23,215 nt of DNA from an uncultured Clostridia bacterium (GTDB lineage Bacteria > Bacillota > Clostridia > Christensenellales > Aristaeellaceae): contig CAMOUF010000279.1 in NCBI GenBank assembly GCA_946626395.1, positions 1 through 23,215 on the forward strand, given 5' to 3'. Positions 1-6,857 of the stretch are shown here, piece after piece (position 1 is the stretch's first letter; each line of letters begins with the position of its first letter). Below the pieces are notes generated by a model. The model saw nothing but the letters and a program-made list of their open reading frames with translations. It made no database searches and was not told the DNA's origin. The position numbers and the translations under genes were made by a program.

Positions 1-674
1 GACACATGCTGCATCACATAGTACATCTGCTCCATGGGAATGGCCACGCAGCCGCCGGTATAGGGCTTGCGGTCGCCCAGGCAATGGAGGAAGATGGCGG
101 AGCCCAGACCGGGCGTACCCTCGGCGTTGTAGCTGATTTTCAGGCAGTACTGATACTGGTAGGTATAATCCATGATGTGCTCGCTGTCCGGAAGGTTCAG
201 GTCGGGATACTCCGTCAGGCTTACCAGCTCATTATAGCGCATCCCTTTCCGCACGTCGCCGGACCAATAAGTATTCTCATCCACCTGCACGTAGGGAATG
301 GCGCAGCCGGGGTCCGGGGCGATGCCGAAGGCCCGGTTGAAGGAGAACACGCCCACAGGAGACATTGCGTCGCCTTCCTTGGTTTTGCCCAGGCCGTTTT
401 TGCCGATGAAGCCCGGGGTGGACATCGTCATTTTCCATACGCCGTCTGCATCCTTTTCGTGAAGGGAAATCCAGGCTGTGGTGTTTTCATAGACTGCCAC
501 CACGAAAAGCTGGTGAGCGCCCTGCTTTTCCGCCAGGGCCACCGCCCATTCCGGGGAAGAGTCCGCCTCCAAACCGATGATTTCCCGGGGCGTTTGCAGC
601 GCAGCGCTTTCGCCGTAGGCAGTCAGAGCGCACATCATGCACAGGATCATTGCAATGCAAACCAGTTTCTTCAT
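1..674 (-). CDS. L,D-transpeptidase family protein, secreted (3' end cut by window)
   Basis: Partial gene; about 224 residues are visible and the C-terminus lies outside the window. It starts with a signal peptide (MKKLVCIAMILCMMCALTAYG). Near the visible end is the core IFLHC...DRKPYTGGCVAIP, with a candidate catalytic Cys (about residue 209) and upstream His (about 197). This matches the YkuD/ErfK-type L,D-transpeptidase fold in its COG3786-like variant, which makes or edits 3-3 peptidoglycan cross-links outside the membrane. The start at 674 is preferred because AAGG lies 8 bases upstream; an in-frame ATG at 689 has no ribosome binding site. The gene follows tatD on the same strand after 146 bp in which I see no clear promoter. 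The exact substrate (cross-linking or protein attachment) cannot be told. Confidence 0.8.
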   Translation of the reverse strand, partial: MKKLVCIAMILCMMCALTAYGESAALQTPREIIGLEADSSPEWAVALAEKQGAHQLFVVAVYENTTAWISLHEKDADGVWKMTMSTPGFIGKNGLGKTKEGDAMSPVGVFSFNRAFGIAPDPGCAIPYVQVDENTYWSGDVRKGMRYNELVSLTEYPDLNLPDSEHIMDYTYQYQYCLKISYNAEGTPGLGSAIFLHCLGDRKPYTGGCVAIPMEQMYYVMQHV

Positions 675-820
675 TTTTCCAACCTTCATTTTTTTGTTTT
701 TGGTTTTATCCGTAAAGTCTTCCCGGATTCCGTGCTGACCGATCGAGGTTTTGTTTACTTCATACCATTGCCTGCTGCACGCGGTCTTGGCCGCTGGGGC
801 AAGGAGTGTTTTTCTGTGAA

Positions 821-1585
821 TCAAATCCGATACAGCCTGCAGGCGTTTTCCCAGGTGATTTGGGCCATCTCCTCCACGGGCAGGCCGCGAAGCTCAGCCA
901 GCTTCGCCAGGGTATAGACCACATGGGCAGGCTCGTTGCGCCGTCCGCGCTTGGGCTCCGGGGACAGGTAAGGGCTGTCGGTTTCCACCAGCAGCCGGTC
1001 CATGGGCACCTCCTGGGCGGCGGCCTGGAGATGGGGGGCTTTTTTAAAGGTCAGGGGCCCGGCAAAGGAAATATAAAAGCCCATGCGAACATATTCCCGG
1101 GCGATTTCCGGGCTGCCGGAAAAGCAATGAATAATGCCCTGGGGCAGTTTTTTCTGGGCCCGGAAAAAATCCACCATGTCCCCGTGAGCGTCCCGGATAT
1201 GGAAAATCACTGGCACATCCAGCCTCACCGCCAGGGCCACCTGCTCCGCCATCACCCGCTTTTGCACGTCCCGGGGGGACAGGTCATAATAATAATCCAG
1301 GCCGATTTCCCCCAGCGCCACCACTTTGGGGGCTTTCAGCATTTCTGAAATCGTGTCCAAATAATCCTCGGGAGCGTCCTTGGCCTCGTGGGGATGCACG
1401 CCCACAGCGGCAAAGGCCCCTTCATGGGCGGCGGCAAAATCCATGCACCGTTGGGAGGAAGGCAGGTCGCTTCCAACACACACACACCGGGCCACCTGGG
1501 CGTCCAGCATGCGTTGATAGGCTTCCTCCCGATCCTCATCAAAGCGTTCGTCATCATAATGGCAATGGGTGTCAAATACGCGCAT
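821..1585 (-). CDS. tatD: TatD family metal-dependent deoxyribonuclease
   Basis: 254-residue TIM-barrel hydrolase of the TatD family (cytoplasmic DNase/exonuclease, 3'-end DNA and RNA processing). The metal ligands are visible in order: HxH in THCHYDD (H7, H9), GEIGLDYY (E93), FHIRDAH (H129), HCFSGS (H153) and ETDSPYLSP (D203). Length is normal for the family. The start at 1585 has AAAGGA 9 bases upstream; a longer reading from 1624 adds 13 residues with no homology and crosses the upstream terminator. It lies 74 bp after divIVA but is separated from it by a probable terminator, so it may have its own promoter. In many Firmicutes tatD sits beside metG or ksgA; that context is absent here. Confidence 0.95.
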   Translation of the reverse strand: MRVFDTHCHYDDERFDEDREEAYQRMLDAQVARCVCVGSDLPSSQRCMDFAAAHEGAFAAVGVHPHEAKDAPEDYLDTISEMLKAPKVVALGEIGLDYYYDLSPRDVQKRVMAEQVALAVRLDVPVIFHIRDAHGDMVDFFRAQKKLPQGIIHCFSGSPEIAREYVRMGFYISFAGPLTFKKAPHLQAAAQEVPMDRLLVETDSPYLSPEPKRGRRNEPAHVVYTLAKLAELRGLPVEEMAQITWENACRLYRI

Positions 1586-1604
1586 GGCGGAAAATCCTTT
1601 CGTT

Positions 1605-1635
1605 GAAAAAACGCCTGGCGGCATGTACCAAGCGT
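1605..1635 (-). terminator. Probable intrinsic terminator after divIVA
   Basis: On the minus strand an 8-bp stem (ACGCTTGG with CCAGGCGT, one G:U pair) closes a 9-base loop and is followed by TTTTTTC. It lies 25 bp past the divIVA stop codon and would end the division-gene transcript before tatD. Confidence 0.65.
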
Positions 1636-1659
1636 TTCAGATTCTCTTGAAGAAAAGAA

Positions 1660-2211
1660 TTACTCCTCGTCAAACAGCGCGGTTTCCGCTTTCAGCACAT
1701 GCTGCTGATCCTCGATCAGGCGCAGGAACCGGTCCCGGTAATCTTTGGCGGCGGCTTTCAATTCGTCCACTTCCTTGACCAAGGCGTCCTTGGTATCCTG
1801 GAGGGAGCCGATCTGCTCCCGGGCCTTTTCATTGGCGCTGTCAAGGATCTCCTGGGCTTCCTTCTTGGCGTCGGCCAGGGTTTCGTCATACACCTTCTGG
1901 GCCCGGGCCAGCAGCTTCTGGGCGGCCTCGCTGCTGTCTTCCTTCTGGGGGGTGGGCTGTTCCTTCGCCACCTGCACAGGGGCGGGAGCGGGAGCCACGG
2001 GAGCGGGGGCGGGCACGGCGGCAGGCGCGTAAGCGCTGGGCTGCTGCTGAGCGGCCTGAGCCAGGCGCTGGTTCAGTGTGGCGATTTCCTCCTGCAGGGC
2101 GACCATTTCATCGCAAATATCATCCAGGAACTCGTCTACCTCAATAGGATCGTAGCCCCGCATTTTGGTTTTGAATTCTTTTTCTTCGATCATTGAAACG
2201 GTGATGGCCAT
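1660..2211 (-). CDS. divIVA: DivIVA domain protein (cell division / polar scaffold)
   Basis: 183 residues. Residues 1-55 are the DivIVA membrane-binding N-terminal domain, with the typical FKTKMRGYDPIEVDEFLD stretch leading into a short coiled coil. Residues about 56-92 form an Ala/Pro-rich linker, and about 93-165 a long heptad-type coiled coil (AQKLLARAQKVYDETLADAKKE region). DivIVA proteins sense negative membrane curvature at septa and poles and recruit partners. The start at 2211 has AGGAG 8 bases upstream; a start 6 codons earlier lacks one. It lies 36 bp after yggT in the same direction, so the two are probably cotranscribed. The S4-domain gene (ylmH) that usually lies between yggT and divIVA in Firmicutes is absent. 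Confidence 0.92.
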   Translation of the reverse strand: MAITVSMIEEKEFKTKMRGYDPIEVDEFLDDICDEMVALQEEIATLNQRLAQAAQQQPSAYAPAAVPAPAPVAPAPAPVQVAKEQPTPQKEDSSEAAQKLLARAQKVYDETLADAKKEAQEILDSANEKAREQIGSLQDTKDALVKEVDELKAAAKDYRDRFLRLIEDQQHVLKAETALFDEE

Positions 2212-2247
2212 GGTGATGCTCCTTTCCACGTCTGTGCTTTGATAGGG

Positions 2248-2505
2248 TTACCGAAAGAAAATGCCGAGAACGGCACGAACCAAATAGCAAATGGCAGCGG
2301 CGGCCAGGGGCCCGGCTTCGATCTTCATCTGCACCTGAGGAATCAGCTTGGCGATCAGTTGATTGCCTATTTTCACGCCGGGCTCGCAGAAACGGGCCAG
2401 GGTGGCCATCCAGGGCCGCTGGACGGAGGACACATAGGGCAGGGCAAAATGCACCAGCTGCATCAGGGCGTAAACACTGAGCAAGAACCGGATCATACCG
2501 ATCAT
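2248..2505 (-). CDS. yggT: YggT family membrane protein
   Basis: 85-residue protein with two hydrophobic segments (IRFLLSVYALMQLVHFALPYV near residues 4-24 and AAAAICYLVRAVLGIFF at the C-terminus) separated by a polar, presumably amphipathic stretch. This is the layout of YggT/YlmG proteins, small membrane proteins linked to division and envelope organisation. The position between sepF and divIVA supports the call strongly, because this order is conserved in Firmicutes. The start at 2505 uses AAAGGAG 8 bases upstream; the GTG at 2514 overlaps that site and is rejected. The gap to sepF is 50 bp. Biochemical function is unknown. Confidence 0.88.
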   Translation of the reverse strand: MIGMIRFLLSVYALMQLVHFALPYVSSVQRPWMATLARFCEPGVKIGNQLIAKLIPQVQMKIEAGPLAAAAICYLVRAVLGIFFR

Positions 2506-2555
2506 GGCTGCCACTCCTTTCAGTACAAGGGAGAGAAGGAAAAACTGTGCTTCTT

Positions 2556-3575
2556 TTATTGCGCCGCTTCGGCAGCTTCATCCGGTACGAAGCCGTAATT
2601 ATTCACCGGGCGATTGGTAAAGGAGGGGATGGAAGCGTCCTGCTGGGGCATGGCCCGAGGATAGAAGGTTTGGGTGTTTTCCCCAGGGGCGGGCGTGGGA
2701 CGCTGGGTAAAGGGCTGCTGCTGAGGCTGCGGGGCATATGCGGGCTGAGCCTGGGCCTGGGGCGCGGGCTGGGCCGTATAGGCGGGCCGCTGGGCGGCGG
2801 CATAAGCGCTTTGATAATTCTGGCTGCGGGCCGGGCCGGCGTTCATCTGGTTGGTGGCCTGGTCGGCAAAGACCGCGATGGTCTGGGGGGCCAGCAAATA
2901 GACTCCGTAGCGGGATACCTTGGTAATGGTGGCGGTCAGGGAATAGCAGGCGCCGGACAGGGTATCCACCAAGCGGCGCATATCGCCGGGATTGGTGATA
3001 TTTTCCATCACGATCAGCACCGCGTCGCCGTTGCGAAGCAGGGTAATCGCGCTGCGGCAGTCGCCCATGGAGCGGGCGTTGATAATGCGGGCGTTCAAAA
3101 GCCCGGCGCTTTGCTGAGGCTCCTGGGGCTGTTCAGGGGTTTGAACCGGGGCGGCATAGGGGAAATTGACCACGTTGCTGGCAGCCTGCTGCTCCTGGGC
3201 ATGCATGCTGCTGCGGCGGAAACGGGGGGCGCGCTCCTGGCTCTGCGGCTGGGTCCCGGCGTAAGGAGCCTGGGCGGCGGGCTGCTGCTGAGCTGCCTGA
3301 TAAGAGGCTTGATAAACAGGCTGGGGCTGGGCATAGGGCTGGGGCTGATAAGGCTGCTGCATGCCCTGATAGGGAGCGGTATAGGGATTCTGCTGGGCGG
3401 CCTGGCCGTAAGCGTTCCACTGAGGCTCCCGCACAGGCGCCGATTGCTCCGGGGCCTGATACGCGTTTTTCTGTGGGGCCGCTTCCTGCTGGGCGGGCCT
3501 GCCCTCATAGAAGAAATTCTGATACATCTGTACCGCTCTATCTTTCAGATTCGTGAAGAAATCACTGAAAGCCAT
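2556..3575 (-). CDS. sepF: SepF cell division protein with long low-complexity extensions
   Basis: 339 residues, about twice the usual length (B. subtilis SepF is about 150). Residues 1-20 (MAFSDFFTNLKDRAVQMYQN) fit the membrane-anchoring amphipathic helix. Residues about 161-236 form the SepF domain, with RSMGDCRSAITLLRNGDAVL, NITNPGDMRRLVDTLSGA and YGVYLLAP. SepF tethers FtsZ to the membrane and orders the Z-ring. The extra length is low-complexity sequence rich in Gln, Pro, Ala and Tyr: about 25-155 before the domain and 240-339 after it. The tail ends NRPVNNYGFVPDEAAEAAQ. An AGGAGG site 8 bases upstream fixes the start. It lies 18 bp after yggS in the same operon. Confidence 0.94.
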   Translation of the reverse strand: MAFSDFFTNLKDRAVQMYQNFFYEGRPAQQEAAPQKNAYQAPEQSAPVREPQWNAYGQAAQQNPYTAPYQGMQQPYQPQPYAQPQPVYQASYQAAQQQPAAQAPYAGTQPQSQERAPRFRRSSMHAQEQQAASNVVNFPYAAPVQTPEQPQEPQQSAGLLNARIINARSMGDCRSAITLLRNGDAVLIVMENITNPGDMRRLVDTLSGACYSLTATITKVSRYGVYLLAPQTIAVFADQATNQMNAGPARSQNYQSAYAAAQRPAYTAQPAPQAQAQPAYAPQPQQQPFTQRPTPAPGENTQTFYPRAMPQQDASIPSFTNRPVNNYGFVPDEAAEAAQ

Positions 3576-3593
3576 GCCAAAGTCCTCCTGCCG

Positions 3594-4259
3594 TTATCGA
3601 AATAAAGCTGATCCTACGCGCACCATGGTGGCCCCACAGTGCGCGGCCAAACCGTAATCCTGGGACATGCCCATGGATAATTCCGTCATTTCCGTGCCCG
3701 CCACGGCTTCCTGCTGGCATTGTTCCAGCAGCTGCCGCATCCGGGTAAAGTGTTTCAGCGCCACATCCTCCGGCGCGCCCAGGGGCATCATGGTCATGAG
3801 CCCGTTGATTTTAAGCCCCGGCAGCTTGGCCCATTCCCGCAAACAGGGGAACAGCTCCTCCTCGCCGATGCCGCCCTTCTGGGGCTCCCGGGCGATATTC
3901 ACCTGGATCAAAACCGGCATCCTGATCCCGGCTTTCTGGGCCTGGCGGTCAATTTCCTGGGCCAGGGAAGCGTGATCCAGAGAATGGATCAGGCATACAT
4001 CCTTTATTATATATTTAACTTTGTTGGATTGCAACTGCCCAATGAGGTGAATTTGAAATTTTCCCTCCAGATAAGGCAGCTTGTCCCGAAGGGACTGTAC
4101 CCGGTTTTCCCCGATGTCCCCCACCCCCAATTCAGCCAGGGGCAGGATATCCTCCACCGGGGAATACTTGGTCACCGCGATGAGCCGGGGACAGCGGCCG
4201 AAGGGCTCGCTTTCCCGGCGCAGGGTGGCCATCACATGCTCCACACGCTCTTTCAGCAT
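3594..4259 (-). CDS. yggS: YggS family pyridoxal phosphate homeostasis protein
   Basis: 221-residue fold-type III PLP-binding protein. Seen: LIAVTKYSP with the PLP-binding Lys, GENRVQSL, FQIHLIGQLQSNKVKYI, VLIQVNIAREPQKGG, LKINGLMTMMP and ELSMGMSQDYGLA, all family signatures. It buffers free PLP in the cytoplasm and has no known enzyme activity. The start at 4259 has AAAGGA 8 bases upstream; the ATG at 4265 is too close to that site. It is the usual neighbour of sepF in Gram-positive bacteria. It lies 142 bp behind the HlyD-like gene, and that gap is filled by two heptamer repeat tracts. Confidence 0.95.
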   Translation of the reverse strand: MLKERVEHVMATLRRESEPFGRCPRLIAVTKYSPVEDILPLAELGVGDIGENRVQSLRDKLPYLEGKFQIHLIGQLQSNKVKYIIKDVCLIHSLDHASLAQEIDRQAQKAGIRMPVLIQVNIAREPQKGGIGEEELFPCLREWAKLPGLKINGLMTMMPLGAPEDVALKHFTRMRQLLEQCQQEAVAGTEMTELSMGMSQDYGLAAHCGATMVRVGSALFR

Positions 4260-4276
4260 TGCCATGTTCCTTTTTT

Positions 4277-4309
4277 AGTTCCAGGTTCTAAGTTCCAAGT
4301 TCCAAGCTG
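4277..4309. repeat. Heptamer repeat tract (family AGTTCYA), copy D
   Basis: Four 7-bp units in register (AGTTCCA, GGTTCTA, AGTTCCA, AGTTCCA) followed by AGC. It lies 17 bp upstream of the yggS start, in its leader, and shares its unit with tracts near 10925, 16863, 20425 and 22432. Confidence 0.85.
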
Positions 4310-4365
4310 TTTTGGCCATTCGTCAAGAGATAACGAGCTGCAAAAAAGATTGAAGCGGAATCAAT

Positions 4366-4400
4366 TAACTCCTCACTCCTAACTCCTCACTCCTAACTCC
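4366..4400. repeat. Second heptamer tract (AACTCCT / CACTCCT)
   Basis: Five 7-bp units alternating AACTCCT and CACTCCT, i.e. 2.5 copies of a 14-bp repeat, ending one base before the stop codon of the HlyD-like gene. The unit differs from AGTTCYA but has the same 7-bp period, and it lies 56 bp from copy D in the same gap. Confidence 0.85.
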
Positions 4401-4401
4401 T

Positions 4402-5949
4402 TTAAAACAGCCTGACCCGGACCCCGTCGCCCAGCACCCCGGCGTTATCGGGGATCACATAGGCGGTGTTGCCGTCGTCGGAGATGACCTCCACGCCGGT
4501 CCAGTATTCCCCGCCTTCAGTGTACATGACCACGCCCTTGCGCCCGTTCTGCACATAGATGGCCCGGGAGGGCACCATCAGGCTGTTCACGTTTTCGCCC
4601 AGGCGCACCTGGCACTGGCGCAGGTAGAGCACATTGGGCAGGAAAGCGGGATCGTCCACCCGCAGCCGTACCAGCAGCTCCCCGCCGGAGCGGGCGCTGT
4701 CCAGCACGGTGGCGTGGAGCACATCGTTGTCAAAGCTCTCGATGACCAGGTTGTATTCCCGGCCCTCGATGGGCGTCCAATCCATTTCATGGCACAGCAT
4801 CAGGATCACCCAGGGCTCCTGCCGCACCATGCGGTATACGTCGGTGGCGTTCCGGGCGGTGACGGTGGTTTCCAATTCGGGCACCTGGCCGTTGTACATC
4901 CCCCGCACCTGCACGGGACTGTAATCGGCGTAGGTGGTCATGTTCAGGGCCCTTTCAAAGCCGTCGGTGTAGAAGCTCACCAGCCCGTCTGAGGAGGCGG
5001 CGAACTGCTTGGTCCAGGTGGAAATGCGCTGGAGCTGGGTGTTCTCGTCGGAATACAGGCGGCTCAGCTTCTGTTCATCGGGGTTCTTTTGCTTGATGTA
5101 GGTCTGCTGGTTTTGCAGCGCTTCCTTGAGCAGCGCTTCCTGAGCGCTGATGCTGCCGCTGGCTCCGTGAATCAGGCGCTGTACCTCCATGGCGCGGCTT
5201 TGAGCCTTGCTCATCAGGTTTAAAAGGGTCACATCTGTGGATGCCCCGGCAATGAGCACTTTATGGTATTCCTTGATCTGGGTGCGCAGGTTTTTCAGCG
5301 TCACCCATTCCTTGGCGTTGAAGCCCGAGGTATAGATGGTGGCCACCAAATCGCCGCGCTTGACCAGGCTGCCCTCCTGGGCCATGTATTCGATCTGGCT
5401 CACGTTTTCCTGGGTGTCCACCGTTTCGCTGCGCACCAGCACGGCGTCGCCGGTATACTGGGCGGACAGGGAGCCGTATTTCACCGTGCCATAGCTGATC
5501 TGGCCCCCGGACAGCATCCGGGTCACCATATAAGCGCCGACCAGAACCACGATGGCCAGGGTGGCGATCAAGCCCCAGGGACGCTGCCGCCTCCGGGGCG
5601 GGGACATGCCGGTCTTGGGCAGCTGATAGCCGCCGCCCGCTGGCCCGGAGGGCTGCTGAGGCGCCGGAGCTTCCGGCTCTGGCTGGGAATAGCCGCCATA
5701 GGGGGCATAACCGCCGCCGGGCTGCGGCGCTTGGGGCGGATAATAATCATAGGGCTGGGCCGGGGGAGGCGCGATCTGGGCTGGGGGCGGCACGGAGCCT
5801 GGCATTTGCTGGCTGCCTGCCTGCTGCCCTGGGATGGGCCGCTGCACCCACTGATTGAGGGCCGGGGGCTGATCCCAGGGGGACGCGCCGCCCTGCTCGG
5901 ACCCGGACGGATACCCGCCCTGGGGATAAGAACCTTGCGGGGGCTGCAT
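4402..5949 (-). CDS. HlyD-like single-pass membrane protein of the division cluster
   Basis: 515 residues. Residues 1-120 are a Pro/Gly/Gln/Tyr-rich cytoplasmic segment, followed by a basic patch (PPRRRQRP) and one transmembrane helix at about 124-143 (WGLIATLAIVVLVGAYMV). The outside part starts with a biotinyl-lipoyl/barrel-sandwich-like stretch (YGTVKYGSLSAQYTGDAVLV, then EYMAQEGSLVKRGDLVATI), continues into a helical region (about 210-320) and ends in beta-rich domains resembling membrane-fusion (HlyD) adaptors. No transporter is adjacent, so an export role is unproven. Related proteins stand before yggS-sepF in other Clostridia (recalled, not checked). The start at 5949 has GGAGG 5 bases upstream; the TTG at 5961 overlaps that site. 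Confidence 0.75.
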   Translation of the reverse strand: MQPPQGSYPQGGYPSGSEQGGASPWDQPPALNQWVQRPIPGQQAGSQQMPGSVPPPAQIAPPPAQPYDYYPPQAPQPGGGYAPYGGYSQPEPEAPAPQQPSGPAGGGYQLPKTGMSPPRRRQRPWGLIATLAIVVLVGAYMVTRMLSGGQISYGTVKYGSLSAQYTGDAVLVRSETVDTQENVSQIEYMAQEGSLVKRGDLVATIYTSGFNAKEWVTLKNLRTQIKEYHKVLIAGASTDVTLLNLMSKAQSRAMEVQRLIHGASGSISAQEALLKEALQNQQTYIKQKNPDEQKLSRLYSDENTQLQRISTWTKQFAASSDGLVSFYTDGFERALNMTTYADYSPVQVRGMYNGQVPELETTVTARNATDVYRMVRQEPWVILMLCHEMDWTPIEGREYNLVIESFDNDVLHATVLDSARSGGELLVRLRVDDPAFLPNVLYLRQCQVRLGENVNSLMVPSRAIYVQNGRKGVVMYTEGGEYWTGVEVISDDGNTAYVIPDNAGVLGDGVRVRLF

Positions 5950-6035
5950 GGCTTCCTCCAAATCTTCAGAATAACTCTTGTTTATTCGCTGCCGTATGAA
6001 GAAATTCCTTCTTTTTTTACGAAAGTTTTGCGAAA

Positions 6036-6064
6036 TTTATAATAAATCCAGATAATGGAAGCAA
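6036..6064 (-). promoter_or_regulatory. Candidate sigma-A promoter for the HlyD-like/yggS/sepF cluster
   Basis: On the minus strand TTGCTT (6064-6059) is followed after 17 bp by TATAAA (6041-6036). It lies about 85 bp upstream of the HlyD-like start and just after the hpf terminator. Confidence 0.5.
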
Positions 6065-6081
6065 GCCGCCTGATCCACCGC

Positions 6082-6110
6082 GCAGAAAAGGAGCCGCTTT
6101 TCGCGGCTCC
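6082..6110 (-). terminator. Intrinsic terminator after hpf
   Basis: Perfect 8-bp stem GGAGCCGC/GCGGCTCC with a 5-base GAAAA loop, then TTTTCTG on the minus strand. It lies 24 bp past the hpf stop codon. Confidence 0.8.
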
Positions 6111-6134
6111 CCCAGGATAAGCAATATATATAAT

Positions 6135-6674
6135 TTAGGCTTCCGGCACCAGAAGGCCCAGGTTTCCATCCTTGCGCAGATACAGCACGTTGGTGCGCTC
6201 GGTTTCAATATTCACGAACACGAAGAAGCTGTGTCCCAGCAGTTCCATTTGCAGGATGGCGTCTTCCACGGCCATGGGGCGCACGGGGAATTCCTTGGTG
6301 CGCACCACCTGCCGGTCGCTTGGGCCATAGGCGGCCACGTCTTCGATATATTCGGCGGGTTCATCCTTGTAGGCGTCCTCCCGCAGGCGCTTTTCCAGCT
6401 TGGTGCGGTGGCGCAGGATCTGGCGCTCCAGCTTGGCCAGGGCGCTGTCGATGGACATGAACAGGTTATCCTTGCTGGAGGATTCGGCGCGCAGCGTCAC
6501 GTCCCGCATGGGCACGGTGATTTCACAGATGCGCTCGTCCCGCTCCCGGCGCAGCCGCACGAACATTTCCGTATCAGGCTTCAAATAACGCTCCATCGCG
6601 GCGGTCTTTTTTGTGATCCGGTTGGTGATGCCGGGAGTCACGACCATGTTCTTGGCGGTGATGGTAGTCTTCAT
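6135..6674 (-). CDS. hpf: Ribosome hibernation promoting factor, long form
   Basis: 179 residues, the usual length of long HPF. The N-terminal S30AE domain (about 1-105) binds the 30S decoding region; it includes ITNRITKKTAAMERYL and the basic helix ALAKLERQILRHRTKLEKRLRE. The C-terminal dimerisation domain (about 124-175) carries RTKEFPVRPMAVEDAILQ, LGHSFFVFVN and YLRKDGNLGLL, which drive 100S ribosome dimer formation. It protects idle ribosomes in stationary phase or stress. The start has GAGGAG about 10 bases upstream. It stands alone between terminators and is not in an operon with secA/prfB, its common neighbours elsewhere. Confidence 0.96.
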   Translation of the reverse strand: MKTTITAKNMVVTPGITNRITKKTAAMERYLKPDTEMFVRLRRERDERICEITVPMRDVTLRAESSSKDNLFMSIDSALAKLERQILRHRTKLEKRLREDAYKDEPAEYIEDVAAYGPSDRQVVRTKEFPVRPMAVEDAILQMELLGHSFFVFVNIETERTNVLYLRKDGNLGLLVPEA

Positions 6675-6702
6675 GAAAGAACAACTCCTCTCTCGTTATA
6701 AT

Positions 6703-6730
6703 GCCGGGGCCGCCCGGCTTTTTTCTTTTT
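6703..6730 (+). terminator. GC hairpin with T-run facing plus strand, upstream of hpf
   Basis: Perfect 6-bp stem GCCGGG/CCCGGC with a 4-base loop, followed on the plus strand by TTTTTTCTTTTT. It has terminator form, but no plus-strand gene precedes it. It may stop antisense transcription out of hpf, or fold in the hpf leader. Confidence 0.5.
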
Positions 6731-6770
6731 CCGTGTTTCTAATTCGGTATATTCGACGGAAAAAGAAAAA
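6720..6770. repeat. Perfect 15-bp inverted repeat between ABC transporter and hpf
   Basis: TTTTTCTTTTTCCGT (6720-6734) is the exact reverse complement of 6756-6770, around a 21-base spacer. One arm is also the T-run of the neighbouring plus-facing hairpin; the other is the T-run of the ABC transporter terminator. Confidence 0.8.
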
Positions 6771-6812
6771 TTCCTCCCAGAAAAAACAGTTTTTCAAAAT
6801 TTCCTGGGAGGA
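6761..6812 (-). terminator. Intrinsic terminator of the ABC transporter gene
   Basis: On the minus strand CCTCCCAG (6812-6805) pairs with CTGGGAGG (6780-6773). The stem is extended by A:T and G:U pairs, has a loop of about 15 bases and is followed by AATTTTTCTTTTT. It lies about 45 bp after the stop codon. Confidence 0.7.
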
Positions 6813-6857
6813 AAGAGAAAATGAGTTTCTCAAGCGGGATACGTTGGCGCTTTTCCC

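Noticed and set aside
6..917. Long plus-strand open frame opposite the L,D-transpeptidase and tatD
   Set aside because: No ribosome binding site and no family match; the minus strand carries a signal peptide and catalytic motifs over the same DNA.
2547..3605. 352-codon plus-strand frame rich in Gly/Leu opposite sepF
   Set aside because: It is the complement of the Gln/Pro/Ala-rich sepF codons; SepF has its domain and a perfect ribosome binding site.
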